Program-made: the position numbers and the translations under genes | Source: Obelidium mucronatum | Lineage: Eukaryota > Chytridiomycota > Chytridiomycetes > Chytridiales > Chytriomycetaceae | NCBI GenBank assembly: GCA_025765595.1 | Contig: JAIVFH010000099.1 | Location: forward strand, 58,818 to 122,817 | Length of the DNA: 64,000 nucleotides | Direction: 5' to 3' | Part shown: piece by piece, positions 12,258-24,816 of the stretch | Layout: each line of letters starts with the position of its first letter | Position numbering within the stretch: the first letter of the stretch is position 1 | The notes under the pieces: model-generated | The model's database searches: none | What the model was told of the DNA's origin: nothing | Seen by the model: only the letters and a program-made list of their open reading frames with translations

Positions 12258-12932
12258 TTACAATCGTCTCTTTCGCTTTGGACGACACCCGGCGTGCCTG
12301 ATTGGGGTCACGTCTGATACTCGTCGGATATTCCAGCCCATTGCTCGTACAGCTCTAAATGCCATTTCTCTTCCGGCACCGTATCCATTCAATCTTAATT
12401 CCACGCCACCTTCTGATTCCATCAGTAGATCCAAGCCTTTCTTCATTGCTTTTTCATTGAGCTGCAACACAGCCTGGTAGCTCACATCCGAGCTTCCTCT
12501 GTGAGACTTTTTCATTCCTACTGTTCCGCCTGACGACCACACAATAGCGTTTCCATCGCAGTCGGTCAGCGTGGCGATGGTGTTGTTTCTTGAAGTTTTG
12601 ACGTGGACAATGTGGGAGCGTGGCTGGTAGCCCGAGATGGGAAAGTCCGGCGAGTTTGCTTCGTCCGCGCGGGTGTCGGCGCTGTTGGCGTTGGCGTTGA
12701 AGTTGCCGCTGCCGGCGGGTTTCGGCTTGCTGTTGCCGCTGCCCGCGGCGGAGGGGCGCGGCATCTTCGCGAGCACGCCCATCAGCAGCGTCGCCGTCGA
12801 CGCGCGCGCGCCACCCGCCGCCGCCGCCGCCGCAGGCCGCGTGAACGCTGCGAAGCGCGACGCGGCGCCGCCCGCTGCGTCGTCGCCCAGCCAGCGCCGC
12901 GGCGTCGCGAGCGTCGGCGCCGCCGCCCGCAT
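12258..12932 (-). CDS. Mitochondrial small-subunit ribosomal protein uS11m
   Basis: The C-terminal ~125 residues are a clear uS11 (bacterial S11) domain: HIVHVKTSRNNTIATLTDCDGN, SSGGTVGMKKSHRGSS, and the ending VTPIRHAGCRPKRKRRL, which matches the conserved basic tail that contacts 16S-type rRNA. The N-terminal ~100 residues are Ala/Arg/Pro-rich and lack acidic residues at the very start (MRAAAPTLATPRRWLG), fitting a mitochondrial targeting peptide. I chose the ATG at 12932 for that reason; an in-frame ATG at 12962 and another at 13013 are possible but would add a less typical leader close to the neighbouring gene's stop. Intronless. Its 3' end converges with the mucin-like gene, 120 bp apart. 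The first ~280 bp are extremely GC-rich compared with the S11 domain. Confidence 0.9.
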   Translation of the reverse strand: MRAAAPTLATPRRWLGDDAAGGAASRFAAFTRPAAAAAAGGARASTATLLMGVLAKMPRPSAAGSGNSKPKPAGSGNFNANANSADTRADEANSPDFPISGYQPRSHIVHVKTSRNNTIATLTDCDGNAIVWSSGGTVGMKKSHRGSSDVSYQAVLQLNEKAMKKGLDLLMESEGGVELRLNGYGAGREMAFRAVRAMGWNIRRVSDVTPIRHAGCRPKRKRRL

Positions 12933-13072
12933 GCGCACGAGGCGATTCAGACAGACGTGCATGTGGATAGTATGTGGTGGTGTGGTGTCAAAAAGAAAAA
13001 ACGGAAATTTCAACTTCCTCTGTATTTACGTAAAACGAACACCAACCACCACCACCACCACAAATGCATCAT

Positions 13073-13995
13073 CTACTTGGCAAGCATCAATCTCATAAAG
13101 TCATCCAAGTGGATGCGGCCTTGCGCATCAGGATTGGCGTCCTTAATCAACTGGTCCGCTTCCTCAACAGTCAACTTTTCGCCCATTGAAGTCAAAACAT
13201 GTTTGAGGTCCTTAGCACTAATGGTTCCAGTTTTCTTTTCGTCAAAGATATTGAAAGCTTGCTTGATGTCAGTCGCATGGTCACCATCCTTCAACTTGCG
13301 CGCCTGAGTACAGATATCATTGATTAGAGTAAGATCGATACATGTGTGTAGAGCTGAAAGAAACAGCAGAGAGAGTCCAGTAGAAAGTGTGAAATACATG
13401 TATCGCTACATGAATTAAGGGGCAATCATCGGTGTCTTGGACCCAATTTACGAAATTCAACCAACTGCACACCACCCAATAGCTTGTTTGTCCCCAAAGT
13501 ACTGATTTGCGCTTTATCCAATTGTTCCGCAAACACTGATATCGTTTGGTCGCCTTTCCCAGACAATCGCCAATAAAACCCACCGCCAGCCCCTTTCAAG
13601 AGCCGGAACCACCAAGATCGCACCAAAGCCTAACACAAAAGGGCACTTACCATCATTGTCAAGAATTCAGGGAAGTCGATGCTTCCCTTGTTGCTTGTGT
13701 CAACCTCCTTGATCAAATCCTTGAGCTCTCTCTGGCTAATGTTTTGGTTCAATGACCTGATAACGGTTCCGATCTCTGAGGTATCAATGCTGCCATCTTG
13801 GTCCTGTAACATTATTACAAAAAGGGTTAGGTTTAGTACTTTTCCATGGAAATAGATTGGTTCACCTTGTCAAACAAGGAGAAGGCATCCTTGTATTCAC
13901 TGTTGTTGTACAATTAAAAAAATATGTGAGTACAATCTGGAAGGGGGGGTGATTGGTTCGCACCTGATTTGTTGTTCACTGAGTTGGGACGACAT
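13073..13995 (-). CDS. Calmodulin-type EF-hand protein with degenerate C-lobe
   Basis: Exons 13964-13995, 13866-13899, 13651-13803 and 13073-13303 (complement) encode 149 residues, exactly calmodulin length, beginning [22 protein letters not shown]-hand 1 ([12 protein letters not shown]...) and EF-hand 2 ([13 protein letters not shown]) keep Ca-binding loops. EF-hand 3 ([12 protein letters not shown]) and EF-hand 4 ([12 protein letters not shown]) have Lys, Ala or Arg in ligand positions and Asp in place of the final Glu, so the C-lobe probably binds Ca weakly or not at all. The linker [17 protein letters not shown] and NLGEKL-like region ([15 protein letters not shown]) are calmodulin-like. 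Intron 3 (13304-13650, 347 nt) is long for this window. This may be a calmodulin paralogue rather than the main calmodulin. Confidence 0.9.
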
Positions 13996-14329
13996 TGATT
14001 TTCAAGTGATTTCTGTTTCAACTTTGTGAAGTGTAAAATAACTATAAATTAATAGATAGATACAAGACATTTCAAGAATGAAAGAATACAAAAGGAAAAT
14101 GCTGGCCATGCCAAAAGCTTGATATTCACGGAATGCACTGTGGAGTCTAGACCAAACTCTTGAGTAGACTTGATTCTCATGTGCTTCAATTTTCATTTGA
14201 TTTTTTGTAGTTATAAAAATCGATGCATATAATATGTGTACGTACGTTTGAATGTGTTTCTGTGTGAGTGTGTCTTCACTTTCTTTCTTTTTTTTTTTTT
14301 TTTGTTCTGGTATCAGTCGAAAAGTCGAA
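13996..14329. promoter_or_regulatory. Intergenic region between divergent calmodulin-like and PDCD2/TSR4 genes
   Basis: 334 bp separate the two start codons. The stretch is AT-rich and has a 20+ base T tract at about 14290-14303 shortly upstream of the PDCD2 start. I see no ORF or RNA gene in it. It must hold both promoters; no specific element is recognised. Confidence 0.5.
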
Positions 14330-15393
14330 ATGGCTCAACTGGCATTTGCATCTCTTGATTGGCCAGTAATTGGAGGCACTGACAGCGACTGTGATCCCTA
14401 CTTGGACAAGATTGGTGGCTCTGCAGTGTGGCTCGCAGATCCATATCCTCATGGGCATCCCAAGTGCAAGGTCTGTGGCGACCTAATGTATCTGTTGGCG
14501 CAAGTCCTGGCTAGTTCTCTCCCATCTGGTACTCCGAATGCATCGCTTGATCGGATTCTCTACGTGTTTGCATGTAATAAGGCAGCGTGCTCAAAGAAAC
14601 CTGGCAGGTAAAGCTTGAACCCCTCCCCCCCCTTCCCGAAATATCAAACTACATGCTCCAATGACCTTGCTTTCGTTTTTGATTCATTATTCAAATTGTA
14701 GCTTCTTGGTCTTGCGTGCAATCAGAATACCTGCTGGTATGAAATCTCAAACAAACTCCAATGCTACAACTACCACAACCAAGAAACAACAACAACAACA
14801 AAAATCGGAATCAATCGTCGCAGCAGCAGCAGCAACAGCGGCTTCTAAAGTAGTAACTCCGACGGTATCGAAGCAGCCCCAAAACCCTCCCAAGTTCAGA
14901 GTCAAGGAAGATTCTGGAATACCCTCCTCCTCCGTGAACAGCAGTGGTAGTCAAGCTGTTTCTGACAACAAGAAGCAGAAGAAGAAGAAGCCGTCTATAT
15001 TTCAAAATTCGTCTAGTGCATTCGGGGCAGACTTTGAATCTGGATTTGGCCCTGAAGGGAATAACAGCTCGTTTGGAGCTTTTGGAACATCAAGCAATGC
15101 CTTTGGAAGTTCAACTCCTTCAACCGCCAAAATGACCTCCTTTGGGACTTCTGCTGTTGCTGAAGATGATGAAATTTCAAAGCTGTTGGCACAACGAGAC
15201 AAGGGCTACAACGCTTGGATGGAGGATATCGAATCAGAACCAGAAACCACAACCGACGCGGGGAAAACAAATGAAATTACATCTTATGCATCGGCTGTTA
15301 CTTCTGGAACAAAATCTGAAGCGGATGATGAAGTTGGACAACTGGAAGCCGGTATAAACGCAATTGACGTCAACGTTGTTGAACAAGATACCA

Positions 15394-15428
<35 letters not shown>

Positions 15429-16100
15429 TCTCAATCCGCCAACGATGGACCTCATTTTCCTGGCTACAGTCTCGAGTTTTTTGATCCCTCAAGTTCAAAC
15501 AACAAGAAAACAGACGACATGTCTCATGAACTCGAACTACTTGCACAATACCAAAAAGCCGAATCGATTGATATCCGTGCTCTATTAGAGCGTGCTATTG
15601 GTATAGATTCTGAATCCAATGGTGGTGGGTCTAGCGAAATTGCAAACGATGGAACTGCTGGATGGGAAGGTGAAGTCTACGAGAAAACGCAAGTGAAGGG
15701 TGTCACGAAAGCGTTTAAAACTTTTCAAAAGACTGTTGCAAAGTACCCAGAGCAGTGTATTCGATATGGGTTCAAGACGGAGCCGCTGGTTTACAATGAG
15801 CGACCCTTTGCGTCACCGCCTCCTTGCCCTCACTGCAATAGTGCGCGAGTGTTTGAAATACAGTTGATGCCGGCGCTTCTCAGTTTCTTGCCTGTTGAGG
15901 AATATGCTCTTAAAAAAACTAAACACGTCAAACCTGCCAAGAACGCCAAACCAACTCTTGATGACTTGAGTACGAAAGGCGTTGATTTTGGAACTCTATT
16001 AATTTATACATGCTCCAAGAATTGTTTGGGTGCATCGGGGGATGGAGGCTCGGTCCGTTACGTCGAAGAGGGGATAATTGTCCAGCACGATGAGTGGTAA
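14330..16100 (+). CDS. PDCD2/TSR4-family protein (uS5 chaperone)
   Basis: Two exons, 14330-14607 and 14702-16100, give 558 residues. The N-terminal half of the family signature is present: DPYLDKIGGSAVWLADPYP, then paired cysteines CKVCGDLMYLLAQV and YVFACNKAACSKKPGR|SFLVLRA. The C-terminal PDCD2_C domain is clear: YPEQCIRYG, CPHCNSARVFEIQLMPALLSFL, DFGTLLIYTCSKNCL, and the terminal EEGIIVQHDEW. Tsr4/PDCD2 proteins act as dedicated co-translational chaperones of ribosomal protein uS5 in the cytosol. Between the two domains lie about 250 low-complexity residues rich in Ser, Ala, Lys and Gln, including a CAG/CAA-coded polyGln run at about 15397-15429. This makes it longer than typical members (about 360-400 residues). 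Intron phase 2 splits the AG|C serine codon. Confidence 0.9.
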
Positions 16101-16138
16101 ACCTCCAAAGAATAAAAAAAAGGCGTTTCCATGTTTCT

Positions 16139-16527
16139 TTATTTGTCAAGGTTTGGTGGGTCTAACACCAAATCAAACTGTTTGAGACTACCATCAAGCA
16201 TTTTGAGAATTCGAGGTGGCAGTCGCCGACTAATGGGTGCCAAAGTCGATGCATGCATTGTCGAAGAAGTATCTGTATCATCAAATGACTCATTCAAGCT
16301 GATATGATCCTCTAAATCTGCATCGCGCATATCAAGAGTAGAGAATATTTCTCCCTAATTACACAAAACCTTAATATGTGGGGAAATCTATTGCAGCGAA
16401 AAACACTCACAGAAGACGGTTGTGCATCAAATATTTTATATATTCTCTCAAGATCAATGGGAGGCTCTTGGTTCGTTGATATGGGTTCTGCTTTTGAAAT
16501 TGCCTGAATAAGAGATATTAGCACAAC

Positions 16528-16563
<36 letters not shown>

Positions 16564-19500
16564 AAGTTCAAAAGAGCACGAACCACAAGAGGCTGCTTTC
16601 CTTTTTCCTTTATCCTCAAACGATCCACCACCTGTCTCTTGAAAGTCCGAACTCCATTTTCATTCAGCACTTCACACACAACACACCAATAATCAGCCCT
16701 GCTAAAGTGGAACAAATCCGCATTCTTTGAATCAATTTCGGATCGCAAGCACCGCTCATGAAATATATGTTGGCACTCAAACACACAAAAATGGTCCGAG
16801 AGTTCCTCAACTCTTTCTGCTGCAGTGTCAATATGCAACAGTCTCCTGCATACACCGCATTGGCCTTTCATTGGTCGAAACCCTTGATGTCTATGCCGAA
16901 CAAGTTGCTTATTGAGTTCGTACGCGTCGTCGGACAAAATTCGGCTTGCTGTAGCAAACAGCTGACTCTCGAAAGAATATTCTTCAATCATTATAAAGAT
17001 GGTGCGACGGAGTTCACCAAAACGTGAATGATTCATAGAATTGAGTAGATGAACCAAGATGGCAGGTAGTTTGATATGGAGCACCATTGCCTTGACAGTC
17101 TTCCGCAGAAATGACCGCAACACCGTCATAAGCTGATGCAAGATGGTATTATTTGCCACTGCCGTTGGCGTCCTACTTCCATCAGCAGCCTCAACAGGGT
17201 CGTAATACGGCGTTCTCGCTTGTAACCTCAAGTCATTGTGAGGTTCCAAAACACTGTCCAATAGTCGATACCAGAGTGAATCTCGTTCCCACTTTTCCAG
17301 ACTACTTGCTTTTCTTTGACACAAGGCAAGGCCAGCATCAAAATCCCTGCTCATGTTTTGCGTCAAAACCTGCAAATCCAATCGTTTCTGGTTCAGTGCT
17401 TCACTGCGTTCTGCAAATGGGCTCGGAGCAAGTAAATCAAGACCAGAAGCCGGGGACGGAGAAGGGGAACGTGACCGTGCAACATCGTCCTTCACAATAG
17501 CAACCCCCGCACCAATACTATCCGTCAAATCGTTCAAGATAATATCCAGAGCACGAGTTATCAACCCATTCCGCTCAAGCATCCACAGGGCGGGTGCTTT
17601 CAAATTTGCATCCAGGCATAGGCTCAACACAACTTGAAAGTCATATGGGTCGCTTGCTTGCTCCTCCTTTTCACACTGCCGAGCAGTATTAACCAAAAAC
17701 GGAAGCACAGACAAAGGCTCGTACTGGATCATGAGGTTAATGAAGAGGTTGTATAAGTCCACAGTGAAGTACTGAGACTGAATACCGCCCGTCAATCGCC
17801 CTTGGGACAACCGCGATGTCAGGCGACCCCCAGACGCAATCGTGGTGCTACCCCTTCTTCCGCTGCCCATCACACCACCCTGGCCCCGAATTTCATTCAC
17901 CAGCGTCAACTCGTACTCAAGTAGACCGCGAAGGTACATGTACTGAGATTTTGGTTGGGCCTTCAGCCTTGCCACAATTGAATCGTTTTCACTGGGGAAC
18001 ACATTAATCACCAATTCTGCTGTCCGAGTGCCATCCACTTCAATCAAAGGAACCAGCATCTCCAACATGTGTTGCTTCAACCCCCATGTTTCTGAATACT
18101 CCAACTCCCCACCAACCAACAAATTGGACAAACACTGAAATACATCCCCTTTTCGCCCTTCATCATTCAAATAGCACTGAATTATCATTTCATACTGGCC
18201 TGCCAGTTTATACAACTGCTCAGCAACTCTCCAAAATGCGACCTTGTGGCACGTGTTCAGAATAGACTCCCTTTCCAACGCCGTTTTGCAAGGATTATAA
18301 ACATTAAGCATGGCACAAAGAGCCGTCTGGCGTTCTTCGCGCAATATGGGGTATTCATCTCCAAGAAAACCTGACAGCAAATGATGGAAAATATCTTTGC
18401 AGGTTTGGTTGGAAATTTGAATTGCAGGCGGTATTCCAGAACTGCTACCACTGAGACCTATTCGCGATTCCTCTTTCCCATACTTGGAATATGATTTTGC
18501 AATGAATGCATAGAGCTGTATCAGATCCTGGTCTTGTAGTTTGAACCTTGGGTTTGGCAGCTCTGAGTGGGATATCATCAACAGCGTGTCGACAATGAAC
18601 TGCCGGTTCAATTCAGAATGCAAATCCGCGAAACGAACTCGACCATCTTGAGCATGCCCGTCGCGTAGTCGAATTTCACCATCTAAGCTGGAGTCTTCAA
18701 ATGCCAGCGCCAGAAGATTGAATAGTTCTTTGGAGTCGTATTGAAGAAGTAAACGGACATATGGATATGGCTCGCATCCAAGGGCGCGAAGATAGTCTGT
18801 ATTTGGTTGAGAATTCGAGCTCCCGGGAGGCCAGCTGGTGTGAGTTGTGGAAAAGAGGAAGTTGTAGAGATCCGATTTTGCCTGCAGTGCTTCACGCCTG
18901 GTAAGAGTTCCAACGGGGAATGATTTTCCCGTAAAGATGTATGCAAGGTATACAAAGACGATGTAGCCTGAATTGGCAGTTTTTCGATAATCCTCGATGG
19001 TTCCTGCCTTTATGGCCACATCAACTGGAGATAGTAGGGATATTAAGGGAGCAACATAGTCTTTAACAGAGTTTGTATAGACGTATATCAGAGCAGAGAA
19101 CATGCTGTGCTCTTCACAAAGTCTCAATATTTGGTTTATGTCCATAGAGCTTGGATCAATGTGAACAAGTAACTGTTCAAGCCGGGAATACCATCCTTGA
19201 GAACTGAAGTACGCAACAAGTTGTTGAATTACATCTGGCCGATTCAACCTCACAGATAAACCCTCCTTTAAAACATAGTCTTCCAGTTCATCCAAGAAAA
19301 TCTGGGACACCCCTGCTTCTCTGAACCATTCAAATATCTCTCCAAACAACAGCTCTTCATCTTGAATCATGAGACAAATTCGGAAACTTGTGGCCGCCAA
19401 ATCTCTGACAAAAGCGAAATCTTGAGAAGACATCTCAAAGTCTGTGCTGGATAGAGACATTGATACAAAAGTGGAGAGAACTTGTGCAAGAAAGGCGCCT

Positions 19501-22133
19501 ACAGCTTGTTTCCTTGAGTCTGCATCAGAAGGAAGACCAGAAACAGCATGGAATGACAATCCGTTGTAGAAACCAGAACCCATTTCAAGAGCGCCTTTAT
19601 AGTTTCCAAGTTTTACCAGGCTTGTCAAGCGATCATTCCAGGTGGAGAGACTGGCAACTTCAATCGAATTCAGACCCTAATCCCAAGCTTTAAAAAGAAT
19701 GGAGAAGTTGTAACCAAACATACCAAAATAAACAAACGGCCTTTGTAACTCTTGAAGTTTTGGAAATATGCCATCTCAGGAATAATACCCAACCCTTCCA
19801 GACTTTTGGAAAAATAATCATGGAATAAAAGCGATCGCTTTTTTGCACTACATCTCTCCAATTCACGCATCTGAATGGTATCCACAACAATGAGACTCTC
19901 CTGAGTTGTCAAGAGTCCCAATGTCTAACAACAAACAATGAGCCAACAGTCATCACAAGAATCGGGCTACGAACATTAAAGTTTATCCAATGAATGGCAA
20001 CAATCGGTTCGTCGGAATCCCATGTACCGACTTCCTTGACTTCAAAGTCCATTGACTTTCGAATCGTATTGGGTTGATTTGTAGCAACGTCGACAATCAT
20101 ATACACAGATAACTTGGAGTTAAATGTTGCAGCCAAAGCAGGAACCGACATGGTTTTCCCTGTTTTAACCGCAGTTAGTCGATGTATTTCTGACTTGAAT
20201 GATACAAACCAACAGTCAATGCAGGCCGCCAGGCAAGACTAGCACATGACGACCCAGTCCGCTCTTCCAAAGGTAAGTTCTTCTGAGCCAATATCTTATG
20301 AAACACTGTGGGTACAGGCCGAAGTCTAATGAATGTTAAACGAAATGGTGTTGCGACAGCGATAATTCTGGCAGAATCTGTGGGGTGTGTTCGTTGAGAC
20401 CGAGGAAGTGGGCTGATTGCGTAGATTGGTTGATTTCCAGCCAATTGTGTCGATGAAATACTCGACAACATCATCATTGAAGTAATTGAGTGAATGAAAG
20501 CGCTTCCCTGCGAAAGGCTAAATAAGTAGTCAAAGATATTGTTGAAGGCAAACCTCATCATCTGCAGACACAACGTCAACTTTAGATCCAACGAAAGAAA
20601 CATGAATAATTTTCGAGTTTCGAAAATGCCCTCTCTTCTGAACACTAGTATCAGACTCTCCGCTAGCTCCACTGGTGCGAGGTAGTGGCTGAATTGTCTT
20701 AATATTTTGTTTCTTGATGAAATCCCACACAGAAATAACACCACTACTATATCCAGCGACGATTTTAGAATGGTCCATTGAGATTGCTATTGAAGTCACT
20801 GCTCCGAAGTCAATTGCTAAATTGAATCAAAGGATTGGTTAGAACCGTCAAAAATTCTCACAATTACCATTCGATAAGTCCCCCAATACAACAATGAGCG
20901 CTTGGGTCAAGTCATAAACCAGAATCATTGATCTTGATGTACCGATCGCAATAACGCCCGCTACCGAAAAAACTGTTGGCATTCCAAATTTACCAGTTGA
21001 GGCATTTGAAAATAAATTTTCTGACAGCATTCGTAGTGGTGTCCATAGGAAAACTTCATTCGACGCCAGTGTCGGAATGCCGGCCGTGTCATTCATATAA
21101 ATCGCTTGAGAAATACTCCCAGACAATGCGCTCGATGATCGCGAATGTATCTGAGAGGGATACTGTAAGCGCCTTAGAGACGCATTGGAGCCAACAGATG
21201 TGGTGTGGTTGTCGTTGGATATATTGGGATACACAGACGGAAGTTCAGTTGGTTCGGAATGTGTGGTCTCCTATAATGAAACTAAGTATTTGGAATAATA
21301 GGAAATCGCTCACCGATGCAAGATTAGAAGCCACAGATACAGAGTCGTCATCATTCAAGATGTTTTCAACTTGAAGATGTTCGGCTGAAGAGTTTGAATT
21401 CAGTTTCCAGAAAACCCGCCATCAAAATGCCTCACCATTTATGCTGCGAAATTGCTCGCACATTGATATTTCAAATTCAATTTTGGCCAATAGATCTTTC
21501 ATTCGTTGATGGTGAGGTTGATCGGCCGGCTGAATAGGAATTCCCCAGTCCCCCAGATCATCAGCATTGAAATCCAATGCTTCTGCTGATGTTCGCATTC
21601 TTTCTTCCCACCATCCCATAACATCTCGTCGCAGAACTGATAACTTTGAAATACTGGCTTCAATCATGATTTGAGAATACTGCAACAGAGTATCTTCATC
21701 GACGACAATCGCTTTAAACTGTTGTTCCAACGCGGAGAAGGATGTGTGCAAGTTCAAATCCGGGTTGTCGTTCAAGACTGTGTGCAGGAATATGACAGTG
21801 AATACGCCGATTTCTTCGAAAACAATGGAAGCAACGCCAGACCGTACCCGCGACAGACGAAGAGCTGAAAACACGAACACGAAGTAACACGGCGTCAGCG
21901 AATGCAATGCAGACTGGGGAATGCACTCACAGCGCCGAGTTTGCGGCCAGCACCAGCACGCCGCCGCCGCCGCCGCTGCCGCTGCCGCCGGGCCCGCGCG
22001 CGTCCGCCGCCTCGGCCGCCGCCGCCGCCGGCGCGTCGTCGTCGTCCGTCTGCGCCCACGCCGCGCCAGTCGCCACATCGCCAATGTCTGCCATGTACAC
22101 GTGGTGCGCGTCCGCGTCGCCGTCGTCGTCCAT
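16139..22133 (-). CDS. VPS8: VPS8, CORVET tethering complex subunit
   Basis: Exons (complement): 21931-22133, 21436-21864, 21314-21384, 20868-21270, 20554-20816, 20210-20507, 19975-20159, 19724-19924, 16584-19676, 16411-16503, 16139-16354; about 1,800 residues. Vps8 is the Rab5-binding subunit of the endosomal CORVET tether. The N-terminal beta-propeller shows GVIAIGTSRSMILVYDL and HSKIVAGYSSGVISVWDF; the alpha-solenoid has LNRPDVIQQLV and DINQILRLCEEHSMFSALIYVY, hallmark Vps8 text. A C-terminal RING follows: CGVCRRLLH...CVFECQHIFHERCL...WCVVC. Two points are uncertain. Exon 1 (MDDDGDADAHHVYMADIGD..., very GC-rich, Asp/Ala/Gly) ends in phase 2 while exon 2 needs phase 1. The 19925-19974 intron uses a weak GTTCGT donor and removes sequence that itself resembles propeller. 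The intron at 16504-16583 carries a 34-nt A tract. Confidence 0.85.
16529..16562 (+). repeat. A34 homopolymer in a VPS8 intron
   Basis: An uninterrupted run of 34 A on the + strand (T in the sense of VPS8) lies upstream of the intron acceptor and could serve as its polypyrimidine tract. Length in the assembly may be imprecise. Confidence 0.9.
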
Positions 22134-22223
22134 TGCTGAGTGCGCGTTGCTTGGCAGAACTGCAAACTATCGAATAAAATTAAATTAAATATTTAAGTAA
22201 TAAAGAAGCACCAACGGCAAAGA
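22134..22223. promoter_or_regulatory. 90-bp divergent promoter, VPS8 / katanin p80
   Basis: Only 90 bp separate the two start codons. The sequence is AT-rich (TTAAATTAAATATTTAAG) between two GC-rich coding edges. It must contain both core promoters and both 5' UTRs. Confidence 0.6.
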
Positions 22224-24816
22224 ATGGCGCCACCAGGGTCCGTCGGCGCAAAGATCCGTAAGTTGCTTTTAAAGCCTGTATTCCTGCTGCTCCTGCATGT
22301 GTCGCTTGTGATTCCACGGGCCCTTGCCTCCTTCCGTCAACATCCAACCAGCTAAACAGCCATTTTGGTCGCGTACCATTGCAGATGACCTTGTACATTC
22401 GTCAACGGCGACATGCCTGCGTATTGGTTCGAAATCTGGGAAAGTTATGGTCACTGGCTGTGAAGATGGTGTGGTTTCATTATGGGCGCTTGGAAGAACA
22501 AGTCCTGTGCTGGTCAGTACGCGATATACGCCCCATATTCCGATCTCAGAATTGAAGTCGTTGCGCCAAATTCTATTCCGTCAAATCTCAAAGCGATACT
22601 TTAAACTATATCGACAATTCTGGCCCCAACACCACCTATCATCAAAGATTACGATAGCTCATGCATTCGATTCTTCGTTTTTATATTTAGAATCTTCCGG
22701 GTCATACCAGCTCTATTACCTCCCTCGCAATAGACTGGCCCGAAGACTATGTGATTGTTGGTTGTGCTTCAGGACCCATCAAACTGTGGGACCTACAGCA
22801 AGCAAAAGTTGCACGAACGTTATTGGGGCATAGGGAAGCAACAACTGCAATCGAATTCCATCCTTTTGGAGATTTTTTCGTCAGTGGAGGCACAGAAGCT
22901 GTTGTGAAAGTGTGGGACGTGAAGAAGCGGGGATGCATTCAAACCTATTCCAGCAGCACCAAGGGATCTGGCGGCAGTGTCGAAGTGATTCGAATTACTC
23001 CCGATGGACGTTGGATTGTCAGCGGATGGGAAGATGGCAGTGTGAAGGTTGGGCTGCTTTTGCAATCTAATTCTGCATATGAGTGTTTTCGTTGTTCTGA
23101 CGCTCGCGTTAAATCAGATCTGGGACATGACTGCTGGAAAACTTCTGAAAACTTTCACTGACTCGGCGTCATCTGTTACTTGCATCACGTTCAGCCCGTT
23201 TGAGTTCGTCATGGCTGTAGGCTATGTTGATGGGCGAGTCTGGTTCTACGATTTAGAATCGTTTGACGTTCTGGTGGCAACGGATTTGTTGGGCAGTGTT
23301 CCTAGGTGTGTGGAATTCCATAAAGACGGGAAGGAGGTTATAATTGCCTGCCAAGACTCGATTCAGGTAATTTTAAAAAAATGTCTTGAATAGAAGAAAC
23401 AAATGGGCTGCTTCGCTGAACCAGTAATCAATCAGGTTTGGGGGTGGGATCCTCTCGTTTGCCACGATTCCGTTCCGATGGGCTGGCCCAATGTTGCCGA
23501 TATTCGAACACTAGAGGATAACAAACTTGTTGGGGCCTCGCTGGACCAGAACATGGTTGGTGTTTGGGGAATCAAAGTAGATGTGAGTGTATAAAATTTT
23601 TCACCCAAAAAATTTTTTCTCATTTTTTTTTGTAGCGAATGAGTCCATATAAACCAGCATCGGAACTTCCACCCATCCGGTCGGTATCGAAAGGAGCAGC
23701 TTCACAGGACTCTCTTGGTTTGTTCAAACTATGCAACTCCTATTCCATACGAAGTGACTTTCAGAACACCACAACCCGAAATCAGAAAACTCAAGTCTCC
23801 AATCAAAAGCCGTATTGGAACCACAACCAAACATACCATCTCGCACCACGACTCCGTCTTCGAGCAATCGAGCGGATGAGAATCAATCTCAAAGTTCCCA
23901 GCCACCACATCGTGTCGCCTCTGCCCCTCGCGTTCAACAAGTCCAACAACAACCACTGCTCACAAAACGACCATCCTTTGTTGGCTCTAGTGGTGGAAAT
24001 ATCCCATTGAATCTCGACATCAACAAGTTCACTCAGGTATACTGTTGTTTTTTTAAATCAAGAAGAGGGATAACTTACTTGGAATCACGGCAGAATGGGA
24101 AAAAGCGCGTTTCTCCCATCCTTCAGTCACAGGGCCCAGGAGATGACTTGTTGAGTCCGACATCGGAACTTGATTTGATTAATACGCTCAGCTTCAGGAA
24201 CACATCCATGACTCTGATTTTGCAGGGACGGCTCAACACTCTCCAAGAAATCAAATCTGTATGGGATGAAGGAAATGTGCGTCCCGCTGTGGAACGAATG
24301 GTGGAATGTCGTGATTCAGGAGTTTGGATTGATATGTTGAAACTCATGAATTCACGAGCAAAAGTTTTTACACTGGATGTAACGATTCTGCTTCTGCCCA
24401 TACTTAATGAACTGCTATTTGAAGTGTATGAAGAGTTGAGTTTAGCAGTATTTTACTCTCTCTTTTATTTTCTTACGTCTAAATATTCTGTGTTTGTAGT
24501 TATATTGTTGAAGCCTGCAACACTATTAAGCTTCTATGTAAAGGATTCGGACCATTGATTGTTCAAACTTTGGGAAGCAACTTTTCCTCCCCTGGAATTG
24601 ACATTTCACGCGAAGACAGGTACAGTTATCTTGCTGTGTATTGTCTATATAAGTTTTGACGCGTCTTCTTTGCTCGCTGTTAGGCAGCGAAAGTATCGTG
24701 AAGTGTACGAGAAATTGAAGGATATCCAGTTGACTTTGACTGACTTGACACGGTCTCCTGGACGTGTTGGAGCCAGTGTGAAAAATACACTGATTGAATT
24801 AGAGTTTTTGGGTTGA
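22224..24816 (+). CDS. Katanin p80 WD40 subunit B1
   Basis: Ten exons: 22224-22257, 22352-22512, 22691-23047, 23118-23366, 23436-23582, 23636-23717, 23765-24036, 24094-24425, 24500-24619, 24684-24816; 628 residues, in frame throughout. Katanin p80 targets and regulates the p60 AAA ATPase that severs microtubules, with roles at spindle poles and basal bodies. The N-terminal half is a WD40 propeller with katanin-specific wording: KSGKVMVTGCEDGVVSLWALG, GHTSSITSLAIDW, EFHPFGDFFVSGG, ITPDGRWIVSGWEDGSVK, and WDPLVCHDSVPMGW. A Ser/Gln/Pro-rich linker follows, then the con80 domain (residues ~450-628): NTSMTLILQGRLNTLQEIKSVW...VEACNTIKLLCKGFGPLI...RKYREVYEKLKDIQ. The intron at 24037-24093 (57 nt) has no stop and keeps frame if retained. 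The 24426 donor (GT|GTATGA) was chosen because it restores the con80 sequence FEVYIVEACN. Confidence 0.92.

Noticed and set aside
22415..22432. tRNA B-box-like GGTTCGAAATC
   Set aside because: It lies in katanin p80 coding sequence, with no A box or cloverleaf around it. No tRNA or rRNA gene was found in the window.
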